Below are positions 16,546-25,257 of a stretch of 64,000 bases of DNA, one piece after another. The notes beneath the pieces are model-generated. The model made no database searches. It saw only the letters and a list, made by a program, of their open reading frames with translations, and was not told the origin of the DNA. Source of the DNA: Dyadobacter sp. CY356. Its GTDB lineage: Bacteria; Bacteroidota; Bacteroidia; Cytophagales; Spirosomataceae. The DNA is taken from NCBI RefSeq assembly GCF_021440195.1, contig NZ_JAJTSZ010000013.1, forward strand, positions 1 through 64,000. Reading direction: 5' to 3'. Each line of letters begins with the position of its first letter. Within the stretch, counting starts at the first letter, position 1. Made by a program: the position numbers and the translations under genes.

Positions 16546-19245
16546 TTGAAACGAATTAAATACATTAAGTCTGCCCTTCTGGTTGCCGCAAATCTTTCTT
16601 TTTTTAGTTTGAATGGGATCTGTCAAGTGGTGGATACCCTGGCGAAAGTTCATCCTGATAGTTTGTACGCGACCTTTTCTGAACCTGAAAAGCGGTTTTC
16701 GAGAAATGCCGTTGCTGGTCTTGAATCTGCTGACGGCCTTGAAACAACGCTGTTTGCGTCGGAGCCACTCATCACCAATCCAATCAACATCGATGTTGAC
16801 CATCGCGGAAGAGTCTGGGTTTGCGAGTCTTATAATTATCGTCCGGCCGTTAATGGAAAATCCGAACTGAATGTCGGTGACCGGATCGTTATTCTGGAAG
16901 ATACAACAGGTGACGGAAAGGCAGATGTTACCAAAATTTTTTACCAGGGTTCCGAACTGAATTCACCTTTGGGAATTTGGGTGATGGGCAACAAAGCCAT
17001 CGTTTCCCAAAGTCCTTACGTATGGCTTTTCACAGATACGGATGGTGATGACAAAGCGGATAAAAAGGAAGTTCTTTTCAAAGGAATTGGCGGCACGCAG
17101 CAGGATGCCGGCGTCCATGCTTTCGTATTTGGACCGGATGGGAAGTTTTATTTTACCTATGGAAATGCAGGAAAACAGCTTGTTGACGGAGAAGACAGGC
17201 CGCTTCTGGATAAATACGAAAGGCCGATTGATTTTCGTCAGTATCGTCAGGGCGTTGTTTTCAGGGTTGATCAGGAATTTAGAAATGTGGAGATACTGGC
17301 TGAAAATTTTCATAATGGTTTTGAAATTGCCGTTGATAGCTACGGTACCATGTGGCAGTCGGATCAGGAAGAGCCTGGCAACGGTGCTGACCGTGTAAGT
17401 TATGTCATGGAAAATGGAAATTTTGGTTATATAGATGAAATGAGCGGAGCCAGCTGGCGTATCAATCATACCAATCTTGAAGACGAAATCCCGCGTCGCC
17501 ACTGGCATCAGAATGATCCGGGCGTTGTTCCGAATTTGCTGGAAACCGGTTCAGGTTTGCCCATGGGTATGGTGGTTTATGAAGGTGATTTACTGCCAAG
17601 ACGTTACTGGGACCAGATTATCCTGGCCGATGCCGGGCAAAATACAGTAAGGGCATTTCCGGTGGAGCCAGATGGCGCAGGGTTTAAATCGACAGGAATT
17701 CTTCCGCTTTTGGAAGGAAAAAGAGATAAATGGTTTAGGCCAACGGATGTTTGTGTGGCACCTGATGGGTCGCTGATTGTATCAGACTGGTATGATCCGG
17801 TGGCGGGTTCGCATAAAATGAAGGATAGGAGCAGAGGCAGGATCTTCAGGATTGCGCCTCCGGGAACGGCTTACAAAATTCCTGTTTATGATTTATCTTC
17901 TCCGGTTGAAGCGGTAAAGGCTTTACAAAGTCCTAATCTTTCTCAGCGTTATCTGGCATGGAATGCCTGTGTTAAACTGGGCATGGCGGCAGAACCGGAG
18001 CTCGAAAATTTATTCCGGTTGTATAACGGAAATCCAAAACTACGCGCACGCGCACTTTGGGTTTTGAATAAAATTGAAGGTTTCAACCACAGAAATCTGG
18101 ATATCGGTTTTAGAGAATTAAATCCAAACTTACGTATTACTACATTGAGAGCGGTTCGCCAGCGTAACAGTGATCCAACGGAATACATCAAAAGATTAAC
18201 ATCTGATCCTAATCCGCAGGTACGCCGCGAATGTGCTTTGGCGATTAATCACAACCATACTTACGAAGCGCTGGATGTATGGCTGCAATTGGCTCAGCAA
18301 TATAAAGGAAATGACCGCTGGTCGGTGGAGGCGCTAAGTATTGGTGCGATTGGTCAGTGGGAAAGGATTTTTCCTGCATGGCTGGCAAAGGCAGGAAAAA
18401 ATCCAGGCAATACGGATTCCGGTAAAGATCTGATCTGGTTAGCCAGAACAAGACAAGCGATCCCTTATCTTACGGATCTGGCATCAGATACTTCAGTTAC
18501 TTTTAAAAGCAGATTACGTTATTTCCGTGCATTTGACTTTTTCCATGCAGGCTATGAAAAATCGCAGGCACTTATGCACGTGATGGACGTAAAATCCTCT
18601 GACCGGATTGAAGTCAGTAAGTTGGCCTTACTGCATTTGGATAAATCTTTCGTAACCAATTCCCAGCAGGGATTGACCGCTCTGAATAGGCTGCTCGATG
18701 AAACATATGGTACCGAAGATTATATTGAACTCGTAACCAGATATACCCCGGAATCTGAAAATGCACGACTTTTTCAAATGGCCATTGAGAAATCAGGTAG
18801 CGTTTTAGGACGTGATGCCGGGGCTTTGCTTTTGGAAATTGCAGGTGTTTCTTTTATTACTGATAAGTTATCAACCTTAAACGACTCCAAAAAATCAGCT
18901 TTGTTAGCCTCGCTGCAAACGGCTGGAAGTGCTGAGTCTGTTTATATTCTGCGCTCAACTGTGCTGGATGTAAGTCAAAAAGAATCAATTCGTGCGGATG
19001 CAGCCCGCTATCTTGGCGGAAGCTGGCCGGGAGAAGACGCGGTTGTTAAATTGTTAAAACAAAATCAGGTTGACGGAGAAATTAAGGAAGCCGCTCTGGA
19101 AGGTGTGAAAAATGCATTCAGGGATGATGTGAAAAAGGAACTTGCACCATATTTTCCGAAACCTGTCGAACCGATTATCGTAGCAGAAGACACTGAACAG
19201 CCGAAAAGTAAAAAGGAGAGAAGAAGAAAGAGAAAAGGAAACTAA
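16546..19245 (+). CDS. PVC-type dehydrogenase-like paralogue lacking the haem domain
   Basis: About 899 aa from TTG at 16546, which gives a good signal peptide (KRIKYIKS basic start, hydrophobic core, cleavage near GICQ). A TTG at 16534 would add four residues; no ATG is near. A -7-like TAATTTTG lies at 16501-16508. It aligns along its length with the preceding protein (for example ETTLFASEPLITNPINIDVDH and RPTDVCVAPDGSLIVSDWYDP) through the propeller and HEAT-like repeats. It stops where the paralogue begins its haem domain and ends in a basic KKERRRKRKGN tail. With no CxxCH it cannot bind c-type haem, so it needs another electron acceptor or has another role. Confidence 0.82.
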   Translation: MKRIKYIKSALLVAANLSFFSLNGICQVVDTLAKVHPDSLYATFSEPEKRFSRNAVAGLESADGLETTLFASEPLITNPINIDVDHRGRVWVCESYNYRPAVNGKSELNVGDRIVILEDTTGDGKADVTKIFYQGSELNSPLGIWVMGNKAIVSQSPYVWLFTDTDGDDKADKKEVLFKGIGGTQQDAGVHAFVFGPDGKFYFTYGNAGKQLVDGEDRPLLDKYERPIDFRQYRQGVVFRVDQEFRNVEILAENFHNGFEIAVDSYGTMWQSDQEEPGNGADRVSYVMENGNFGYIDEMSGASWRINHTNLEDEIPRRHWHQNDPGVVPNLLETGSGLPMGMVVYEGDLLPRRYWDQIILADAGQNTVRAFPVEPDGAGFKSTGILPLLEGKRDKWFRPTDVCVAPDGSLIVSDWYDPVAGSHKMKDRSRGRIFRIAPPGTAYKIPVYDLSSPVEAVKALQSPNLSQRYLAWNACVKLGMAAEPELENLFRLYNGNPKLRARALWVLNKIEGFNHRNLDIGFRELNPNLRITTLRAVRQRNSDPTEYIKRLTSDPNPQVRRECALAINHNHTYEALDVWLQLAQQYKGNDRWSVEALSIGAIGQWERIFPAWLAKAGKNPGNTDSGKDLIWLARTRQAIPYLTDLASDTSVTFKSRLRYFRAFDFFHAGYEKSQALMHVMDVKSSDRIEVSKLALLHLDKSFVTNSQQGLTALNRLLDETYGTEDYIELVTRYTPESENARLFQMAIEKSGSVLGRDAGALLLEIAGVSFITDKLSTLNDSKKSALLASLQTAGSAESVYILRSTVLDVSQKESIRADAARYLGGSWPGEDAVVKLLKQNQVDGEIKEAALEGVKNAFRDDVKKELAPYFPKPVEPIIVAEDTEQPKSKKERRRKRKGN

Positions 19246-19336
19246 ATTTCACGCCAAGCAGGTAAGAAAAGGGCAAAGAACGCAAAGTTAATCTTAGCGT
19301 TCTTTGCCCTTTTCTTTTTTGCTTCGTGTGAAATCT
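19244..19336. repeat. Long palindromic repeat, also usable as terminator
   Basis: A perfect 18-bp inner stem (19266-19283 with 19297-19314) is followed by TTTTTT. Around it, outer arms 19244-19259 and 19321-19336 pair with three mismatches. The text TTTCACGCcAAG...AAAGAACGCAAAG is of the kind found as dispersed palindromic elements in many environmental genomes, so it may be a mobile palindrome that now ends the upstream gene. Confidence 0.65.
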
Positions 19337-19414
19337 TAAAATTGAACTTCGTAATCGGTATAAATCGCCAAAACTTTTCTTTATCTACTAAAACCATAAC
19401 AATATCCTTAAATC

Positions 19415-20341
19415 ATGCTCCGCAGAAATTTTGTTAAATCATCCCTTGGAATAGCTGGTGCCGCAATGGCAGCGAATGAGGCCTTTGCAACTCCAACTTC
19501 AAACATGGCAAAAAATACTTTTAAACTAAAATACGCTTCTCACTTCGGTATGTTCCAGAACAGTGCCGGAAAAGATGTGATTGATCAGCTGAAATTTATG
19601 GCTGATCAGGGTTTTATGGCTTTGGAAGACAATGGCATGATGGGCCGCCCGGTTGAAGAACAGGAAAAAATCGCCAAGGAAATGACTCGTTTAGGTATGG
19701 AAATGGGTGTTTTCGTTGTGGATAAAGGTGGAAACGGAGCAAATACATTAGCAACGAACAAAAAAGAACATATCGATATTTTCCTTGCAGGCTGTAAAAA
19801 AGCAGTAGAAACGGCAAAACGTGTAAACGCAAAATGGATGACGGTTGTGCCTGGTGATTTCGACCGTAGCCTGCCGATTGGTGTACAAACCGGAAATGTA
19901 ATTGACGCGCTTCGCAGAGGTGCCGAAATTTTGGAACCGCATGGGTTAGTAATGGTTTTGGAACCATTGAGTGATACGCCAAACTTGTTTTTACGTACTT
20001 CTGACCAGACGTATGAAATCTGCCGTGGTGTAAACAGCAAATCTTGCAAAATCCTGTATGACATTTATCACATGCAGAAAAACGAAGGGCGGGTGATCCA
20101 CAATATCGAAGCCACGTGGAGTGAAATTGATTATTTCCAGATAGGAGATGAGCCGGGAAGAAACGAGCCAACAACGGGAGAAATCAACTATAAAAATATA
20201 TTTAAATACATCTATAACCGGAGTAAAAAGGAAGGGAAAAGCTTCATTATGGGTATGGAGCACGGCAATTCTCAAAAAGGAAAAGAAGGAGAAGCTGCGT
20301 TAATTAAAGCATATGTTGACAGCGATAATTTTGCAATTTAA
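19415..20341 (+). CDS. Tat-exported sugar phosphate isomerase/epimerase-like TIM barrel
   Basis: 308 aa. The N-terminus LRRNFVKSSLGIAGAAMA fits a twin-arginine signal (RRxFxK, then a hydrophobic stretch), with cleavage near AFATP. The rest is an AP-endonuclease-2 / xylose-isomerase-like TIM barrel of the hydroxypyruvate-isomerase group: EDNGMMGRP, VMVLEPLSD, LYDIYHMQ and FIMGMEHGN carry the expected Glu/Asp/His metal ligands. Export is unusual for isomerases acting on phosphosugars, so the substrate is probably a non-phosphorylated periplasmic sugar or keto-sugar. It could cooperate with the dehydrogenases upstream, but that is inference from position. Confidence 0.82.
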   Translation: MLRRNFVKSSLGIAGAAMAANEAFATPTSNMAKNTFKLKYASHFGMFQNSAGKDVIDQLKFMADQGFMALEDNGMMGRPVEEQEKIAKEMTRLGMEMGVFVVDKGGNGANTLATNKKEHIDIFLAGCKKAVETAKRVNAKWMTVVPGDFDRSLPIGVQTGNVIDALRRGAEILEPHGLVMVLEPLSDTPNLFLRTSDQTYEICRGVNSKSCKILYDIYHMQKNEGRVIHNIEATWSEIDYFQIGDEPGRNEPTTGEINYKNIFKYIYNRSKKEGKSFIMGMEHGNSQKGKEGEAALIKAYVDSDNFAI

Positions 20342-20420
20342 GGGTAGCTATTAGCTTTTAGCGGTTAGGCTGCGAATAGAAAGTTATTGGTCATTAAATA
20401 TGTTCATTAATATTTAATAA

Positions 20421-20457
20421 AAATGCCGGATAAGGAAAATTATCCGGCATTTTTTTA
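20421..20457. terminator. Bidirectional intrinsic terminator
   Basis: Perfect 13-bp stem (20421-20433 with 20440-20452), 6-base loop, T tract on the plus strand and A tract on the left. It lies between the convergent isomerase-like and CBM48 genes and can serve both. Confidence 0.88.
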
Positions 20458-20478
20458 CTGTTTAACAGCTAACAGCAA

Positions 20479-20790
20479 TTAAAGAACTACAACTGAATTT
20501 TCTTCTGCATTTACTCCCGCAGGAACATATTTATCAGCTTCCCAGTCATTCGCCCAGATTTCGTTATCTAACAGATAACGGAACTGGTATTCTTTACCAG
20601 GAACCAAGTCAAGGCTAGCCTTGAACGAACCGTCTTTTTGTTTTTTCAATGCCACCGCTTCTTCCGGATTCCATCCATTAAACTCGCCCACAAGCGCAAC
20701 TTTTTCAGATTTTTCAACGGCTTCGGCAGGCAAGGTGAACGTTACTTTTACAACGGGCTTGCTTTTCAAATACTGTTTAGTAATTGCCAT
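20479..20790 (-). CDS. Small CBM48 / isoamylase early-set domain protein
   Basis: 103 aa consisting of little more than one glycogen-recognition (AMPK beta / CBM48-like) module: VALVGEFNGWNPE, DGSFKASLDLVPGKEYQFRYLLD and WANDWEADKYVPAG are diagnostic. No signal peptide is seen, so it is likely cytoplasmic. Stand-alone CBM48 proteins of this size are common in Bacteroidota and presumably bind glycogen-like glucan. No catalytic domain is attached and no glycogen genes are adjacent. Confidence 0.88.
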   Translation of the reverse strand: MAITKQYLKSKPVVKVTFTLPAEAVEKSEKVALVGEFNGWNPEEAVALKKQKDGSFKASLDLVPGKEYQFRYLLDNEIWANDWEADKYVPAGVNAEENSVVVL

Positions 20791-21099
20791 AATTTGTAGT
20801 GTTTTTTAAGTTGATGCGTCAAAGATACAATCAAAAATTATACAAATAAATGACTATCAGCATAATAAATTTTTTCTTTCTTTGAATAGTTATATGATTT
20901 TATTTGAAAAAGCGCTCTCAGTGCAATTTTTAGCGGATTTTTCCGGTATTTCAAATCTAATATTTTTCCATAATTCAGATCATGAAATCGTATTTAATGG
21001 TTGGATTATTCTCAGAAACCCGGCTTGGCCGCAATAAAAAATGCTACAAAACGGATTAACGTCATGTAGCATTTCTTTTAATTATATTCATAAAGTAGT
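20791..21099. other. Intergenic region with a minus-strand terminator at 21037-21076
   Basis: Contains the promoter region of the CBM48 gene at its left end. At its right end a hairpin (AATGCTACA 21039-21047 with TGTAGCATT 21065-21073) is followed, on the minus strand, by a T run, and so ends the aldo/keto reductase transcript. Nothing else is seen. Confidence 0.7.
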
Positions 21100-22071
21100 C
21101 TACTGCGACCACTCCGTAGGTTCACGGTCCCAACGGTGTTTTTTTAATTTTTCCAGCTCTTTTTCTGACAATCTTTTTCCGTCACTTGTAGCAACATTTG
21201 ATTTAACATGAGCCAGTTTTCTCATTCCCGGAATCGTCGTGTGCACATCCTCGTTTTCAAGAATAAATCTTAAAGCAGCTTCCGGCATCGACATATTTTC
21301 TGGTAAATCGGGGCGCAATGCTTCGGCGTGGTCAACACTGCTGTTCAGGTTTTCCGGCACAAAATATGTAGACCGCCAGTCGTCTGCCGGGAAGGTGGTT
21401 TCCTTTGTCAGATGTCCGGATAATGTCCCTTCATCCAAAGGAACACGCGAAATAACGCCAATATCCAGTTTTTTGCAAAGCGGAAAAAGCTGATCTTCAG
21501 GAGCCTGATCAAAAATATTGTAGATAACCTGCACTGCATCAATCAAACCTGTCTCCAAAGTTTTCAATGCATTATTTGGCTCCCAGCGGTTGATACTGAG
21601 TCCCCAACGTTCAACTTTACCCTCCCTGGTAAGTTTCTGAATGGCTTCTTTCCATTCATCTTCATGCGCCCAGGCATCTTCCCAGACATGGAATTGTAAA
21701 AGATCAATGGACTCAACACCCAGGTTTTTTAAACTTTTTTCGGCGTATTCAACAATGTAGTCGGCAGGAAAAACGTCTTTTAAAAGAAAGGAAGGTTTAG
21801 ACGGCCACTGGCGGTTTTTAGGCGGGATTTTTGTTGCGGCGTATAACTTTTTATCCGGATTTCTGCGGATAAGGTCACCCAGAATCATCTCACTTTTACC
21901 TTCGGCATAACCCCAGGCTGTATCAAAAAAGTTACATCCTGATGCTACGGCCAGGTCAAGAGAGTCCTGGATTTCTTTAATATCAGAGCCAGTCCAGCCG
22001 GCAAGTCCCCACATGCCATAACCTATCTCGCTGATTTTCCAGTCACTACGTCCAAAACGGCGGTATTGCAT
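21100..22071 (-). CDS. Aldo/keto reductase
   Basis: 323 aa NAD(P)H-dependent oxidoreductase with a TIM-barrel fold. The catalytic tetrad is visible: Asp and Tyr in FFDTAWGYAEGKSE, Lys in YAATKIPP, His in LLQFHVWED. The C-terminal IPGMRKLAHVKSNV is the cofactor-binding end typical of the general-stress / YghZ-like AKR group. Cytoplasmic; substrate not predictable. It is monocistronic with its own terminator. Confidence 0.92.
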   Translation of the reverse strand: MQYRRFGRSDWKISEIGYGMWGLAGWTGSDIKEIQDSLDLAVASGCNFFDTAWGYAEGKSEMILGDLIRRNPDKKLYAATKIPPKNRQWPSKPSFLLKDVFPADYIVEYAEKSLKNLGVESIDLLQFHVWEDAWAHEDEWKEAIQKLTREGKVERWGLSINRWEPNNALKTLETGLIDAVQVIYNIFDQAPEDQLFPLCKKLDIGVISRVPLDEGTLSGHLTKETTFPADDWRSTYFVPENLNSSVDHAEALRPDLPENMSMPEAALRFILENEDVHTTIPGMRKLAHVKSNVATSDGKRLSEKELEKLKKHRWDREPTEWSQ

Positions 22072-22227
22072 TTTTGTAAAAGTTTAGTTGTTTTTTCTTT
22101 AAAGGAATTAATAGTACAATTTTAATGCTATTGAAATACATTTGTTTTAATTTATTACATTTAGAAGATACTGCGTTTGTTATTAAAAAAAATGTCATTT
22201 AGCGGGAGAGTATTGTTGGAGGGTACC

Positions 22228-22974
22228 ATGAAACGATTGGTTGGTTTATTATTAATTTTGGGAATGGCAGGTTGGAATACACAAACGTTGCCCAAAAATA
22301 ATATGCTTTCTTATTGCATCGCCTTTCGTCAGATACAGGAAGATATCAGAGACTGCGCCATTACTCCTGATTCGGCGGCTCGCGCCTGGCAGGAAAATAT
22401 GAGAAATATCAGGGAAACATTTCATAACGGAGATACCTGCCGGATGGGCGATTCAACTTATTTTGTTTTCCCGATCCGCGGTTACACACCTGAAAAATCA
22501 ATTGGCGGAAAAGGGATGGGGTATCGTTCAGATGGTTTCGATCTGTTTGACATGGATGTTAAAGGTAGTCATCCGGCGCATGATCTTTTTGTTTACGATA
22601 AAAATCAGGACAATCTGGATGACAGAACCTGGAAACCAGTGGAGGTTTTAGCATTTACTTCCGGTGTAGTGGTTGCGGTTGAAAATAACTGGAAGTATGA
22701 CAGTGATTTGCGTGGCGGAAACTGGATATGGATTTATGATCCCTGCCTAGACGGACTATTTTATTATGCTCATAACAACGTTTTATTTGTAGAACCCGGA
22801 CAATGGGTAAATGCCGGCGATAAAATTTCGGAAATGGGAAGAAGCGGTTTTAACGCATTCAAAAGAAGATCTCCGACACATTTACACCTGATGTTTTTAA
22901 AATTAAACAGCGAGGCGTTACCATATCCTGGCGATACTTACGACTGGTTGATGAATTCGATAGTGAAACAATAG
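22228..22974 (+). CDS. M23-family peptidase-like secreted protein
   Basis: 248 aa from ATG 22228, chosen because it begins a signal peptide (KRLVGLLLILGMAGW) and is preceded by GGAGGG at a good distance, one of the few clear Shine-Dalgarno sequences here. The lysostaphin-type M23 fold is indicated by HPAHDLFV (HxxxD zinc motif), a central GVVVAVENN strand, YYAHNN, and THLHLMF (HxH). A lipobox is absent. It may cut peptidoglycan cross-bridges or be a non-catalytic divisome-type factor. The zinc ligands look intact, which favours activity. Confidence 0.82.
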   Translation: MKRLVGLLLILGMAGWNTQTLPKNNMLSYCIAFRQIQEDIRDCAITPDSAARAWQENMRNIRETFHNGDTCRMGDSTYFVFPIRGYTPEKSIGGKGMGYRSDGFDLFDMDVKGSHPAHDLFVYDKNQDNLDDRTWKPVEVLAFTSGVVVAVENNWKYDSDLRGGNWIWIYDPCLDGLFYYAHNNVLFVEPGQWVNAGDKISEMGRSGFNAFKRRSPTHLHLMFLKLNSEALPYPGDTYDWLMNSIVKQ

Positions 22975-23077
22975 CCTTGTGCATAAGCGGGTTGGGAAGA
23001 AGGCTTGATTGAAATTACGAGAAAATATTTGTATATTTTATAAATCACTCCCTTAACTATTCCTAATTTCCTGAATT

Positions 23078-24364
23078 ATGAACAACCGCCGGTCTTTTAT
23101 CAAAAAAAGTGCTGCCCTTGGTATGGGTGCCTTTGGAATCAATAGTCTATTTAATGAATTACATGCTGCTGATTTTCAGTCGGCTGAGAGATTCTGGAAA
23201 GATGATATTGGAAATAATGAAGATTACTGGGCGGTGATTCAGGAAGCCTATCAAGCTAGTAAAAGCGATATCATTATTTTAAACAATGGTGGCGTTTCTC
23301 CCTCGCCGTTGGTTGTCCAGGAAGCACTGGAAAAATATAACAGACAAGCTGCACAAGGCCCTTCATATTATATGTGGCGGATTATGGATAAAGGACGCGA
23401 GCCTTTACGCCAGCGTCTGGCTGCACTTGGCGGTTGTGATCCGGAAGAAGTTGCGATCAACAGAAATGCCACAGAAGCTTTAAATACCGTCATTTTTGGT
23501 TTGCCTTTACAAAAAGGTGACGAAGTGATTGGGATGAAATTCGATTATCCCAACATGATGAACGCCTGGCGTCAGCGTCAGCTGCGGGATGGGATTGTGT
23601 ACAAACAATTGTCATTTGAGTTTCCGATTGAAAATGATGCCATGATTGTCAAAGCTTATGAGGATGCTATTACGCCTGCCACGAAAATTATCCATCTTAC
23701 GCACGTGGTGAATTGGGTCGGACAGATTATGCCGGTTAAAAAAATCTGTCAGATGGCGCATAAAAAGGGTGTTGAAGTGATTGTGGATGGAGCTCATTCC
23801 TTTGGATTACTCGATTTTAAAATTGCAGATCTTGAATGTGATTACTTCGGCACAAGTCTGCACAAGTTTTTGAGCGCGCCGGTGGGAAGTGGTATGATGT
23901 GGGTGAAAAAGGATAAAATCGCTAAAATCTGGCCATTGGTTTGTAATCATGAACCGACGAGTGCCGATATCCGCAAATTTGAAACACTGGGAACGAGAAG
24001 TTTTTGTATTGAACAGGCGATCGGGGAAGCCATTAATTTCCAGGAAGCAATCGGTATAAAACGGAAACAGGAGCGTATCCATTATCTGAAAAAATACTGG
24101 GCGGAAAAAGCACGACAAATTCCTGGTGTGAAAATCCATACTTCATTGAAACCGGAATATTCATGCGCCATTGCCGGAGTAAGCGTGGACGGCTTAAAAC
24201 CGACAGAACTGGACGGTAAACTACTTAACGATTTTAAAATCCATACCGTTGGCATCAGTTATGAAAGTGTGCAGTGTGTCAGGGTTACTCCGCATGTCTA
24301 CACTAAAATAAGCGATCTGGATAAATTGGTTGGTGCTTTGGAGAAGATTTCGAAGAAGGCTTGA
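23078..24364 (+). CDS. Tat-exported class V PLP-dependent aminotransferase-like enzyme
   Basis: 428 aa. The N-terminus NNRRSFIKKSAALGMGAFG is a strong twin-arginine signal (RRSFIK). The remainder is a fold-type I PLP enzyme of the class V / isopenicillin-N-epimerase group: NRNATEALNTVIFG, VDGAHSFGLLDF (the Asp that pairs with the pyridine nitrogen), and the Schiff-base lysine in TSLHKFLSAPVGSG. Export through Tat fits a cofactor loaded before transport. Candidate activities include cysteine-desulfurase-like or epimerase chemistry on a periplasmic amino compound; none is shown. Confidence 0.85.
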   Translation: MNNRRSFIKKSAALGMGAFGINSLFNELHAADFQSAERFWKDDIGNNEDYWAVIQEAYQASKSDIIILNNGGVSPSPLVVQEALEKYNRQAAQGPSYYMWRIMDKGREPLRQRLAALGGCDPEEVAINRNATEALNTVIFGLPLQKGDEVIGMKFDYPNMMNAWRQRQLRDGIVYKQLSFEFPIENDAMIVKAYEDAITPATKIIHLTHVVNWVGQIMPVKKICQMAHKKGVEVIVDGAHSFGLLDFKIADLECDYFGTSLHKFLSAPVGSGMMWVKKDKIAKIWPLVCNHEPTSADIRKFETLGTRSFCIEQAIGEAINFQEAIGIKRKQERIHYLKKYWAEKARQIPGVKIHTSLKPEYSCAIAGVSVDGLKPTELDGKLLNDFKIHTVGISYESVQCVRVTPHVYTKISDLDKLVGALEKISKKA

Positions 24365-24390
24365 ACGCTTAGAAAATGATAAAATTTTTC

Positions 24391-24438
24391 AAATCCTTTG
24401 AAGGCATTTTAGTTGCATTTCAAGGGATTTTATTTTTT
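24391..24438 (+). terminator. Intrinsic terminator
   Basis: 12-bp stem (24391-24402 with 24419-24430, one G:T) followed by TATTTTTT. It ends the PLP-enzyme transcript. Confidence 0.7.
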
Positions 24439-24603
24439 CAATCGGTTCTGGCGATTAACCATTTATCAAATTAAATTGGCCTTAAAAGTACCTAAAACAT
24501 TTATTGAAGCTTTTATTCAACCGTTTGACAAATTTGCTGTCACTGCTGAGTTCTAAACCATTACATTTGGTTTATTCTTCAACATGGAAATTTATTTAAA
24601 ACT

Positions 24604-25215
24604 ATGACCAAACTAAGAAAAGGTTCTTTTATCAAAAGAGCCAAAGATATAACATTGAGCAGTGCGTTAACCCTGGCGATTTTGTCAGGTACTTCCATGA
24701 TCAGCAGCTGTTCTTCCAACGACGATGAATCGGATTACAGTTATGAAGAAACGACTTATACAAAGGGGATTCGTTCGCATATCAAAGAAGTGAAACCGGG
24801 AGAATTCAAAATCACAGATGAAGAGAATGTGGCCGCAGATAAATCGCTGGCCATCGTTACTTATCTGGATGGCCACACGGATTCGTTGAGTACTACCGCC
24901 GCCAAAGCGTTGATCGACAAGGATATTCAAAATAATCAAACCTACGTTGGCCATCACAGCGGACTTTCCAGTATGCTCTTGTACGGTGGAATTGGTTATA
25001 TGCTTGGCAGAAATAATAACAACGGTTACATGAATACCTACCGCGATCAAAACAACTCCCGAGGAAGTGTTTACAGCAGTCCTGGTGTTTTTAATAAATC
25101 ACAGAATGCAGTGAGTGCTGTAAATGCCTCGCGTTCAACAAGAACAGTAACGTCACGCCCATCAGGAGGCAGAAGCGGATTTTTTGGTCGCTCGGCAGGG
25201 AGAAGTGGAGGCTGA
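24604..25215 (+). CDS. YgiB/UPF0323-like lipoprotein
   Basis: 203 aa. A basic N-terminus and hydrophobic stretch end in a lipobox-like SMISSC, so it is probably a lipoprotein. The middle has GEFKITDEE and a TYLDGHTDSLS segment, then a glycine-rich membrane-like LLYGGIGYMLGR, and a low-complexity Asn/Ser/Arg/Gly-rich tail ending GRSGG. Its resemblance to UPF0323/YgiB-type lipoproteins is strengthened by the next gene, 42 bases on, a YgiC-type ATP-grasp enzyme; such genes are paired in other bacteria. Function is unknown. Confidence 0.7.
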   Translation: MTKLRKGSFIKRAKDITLSSALTLAILSGTSMISSCSSNDDESDYSYEETTYTKGIRSHIKEVKPGEFKITDEENVAADKSLAIVTYLDGHTDSLSTTAAKALIDKDIQNNQTYVGHHSGLSSMLLYGGIGYMLGRNNNNGYMNTYRDQNNSRGSVYSSPGVFNKSQNAVSAVNASRSTRTVTSRPSGGRSGFFGRSAGRSGG

Positions 25216-25257
25216 TTTTCATTTTTGGAAAATTTGAAAATCTAACCTGAAACGACG

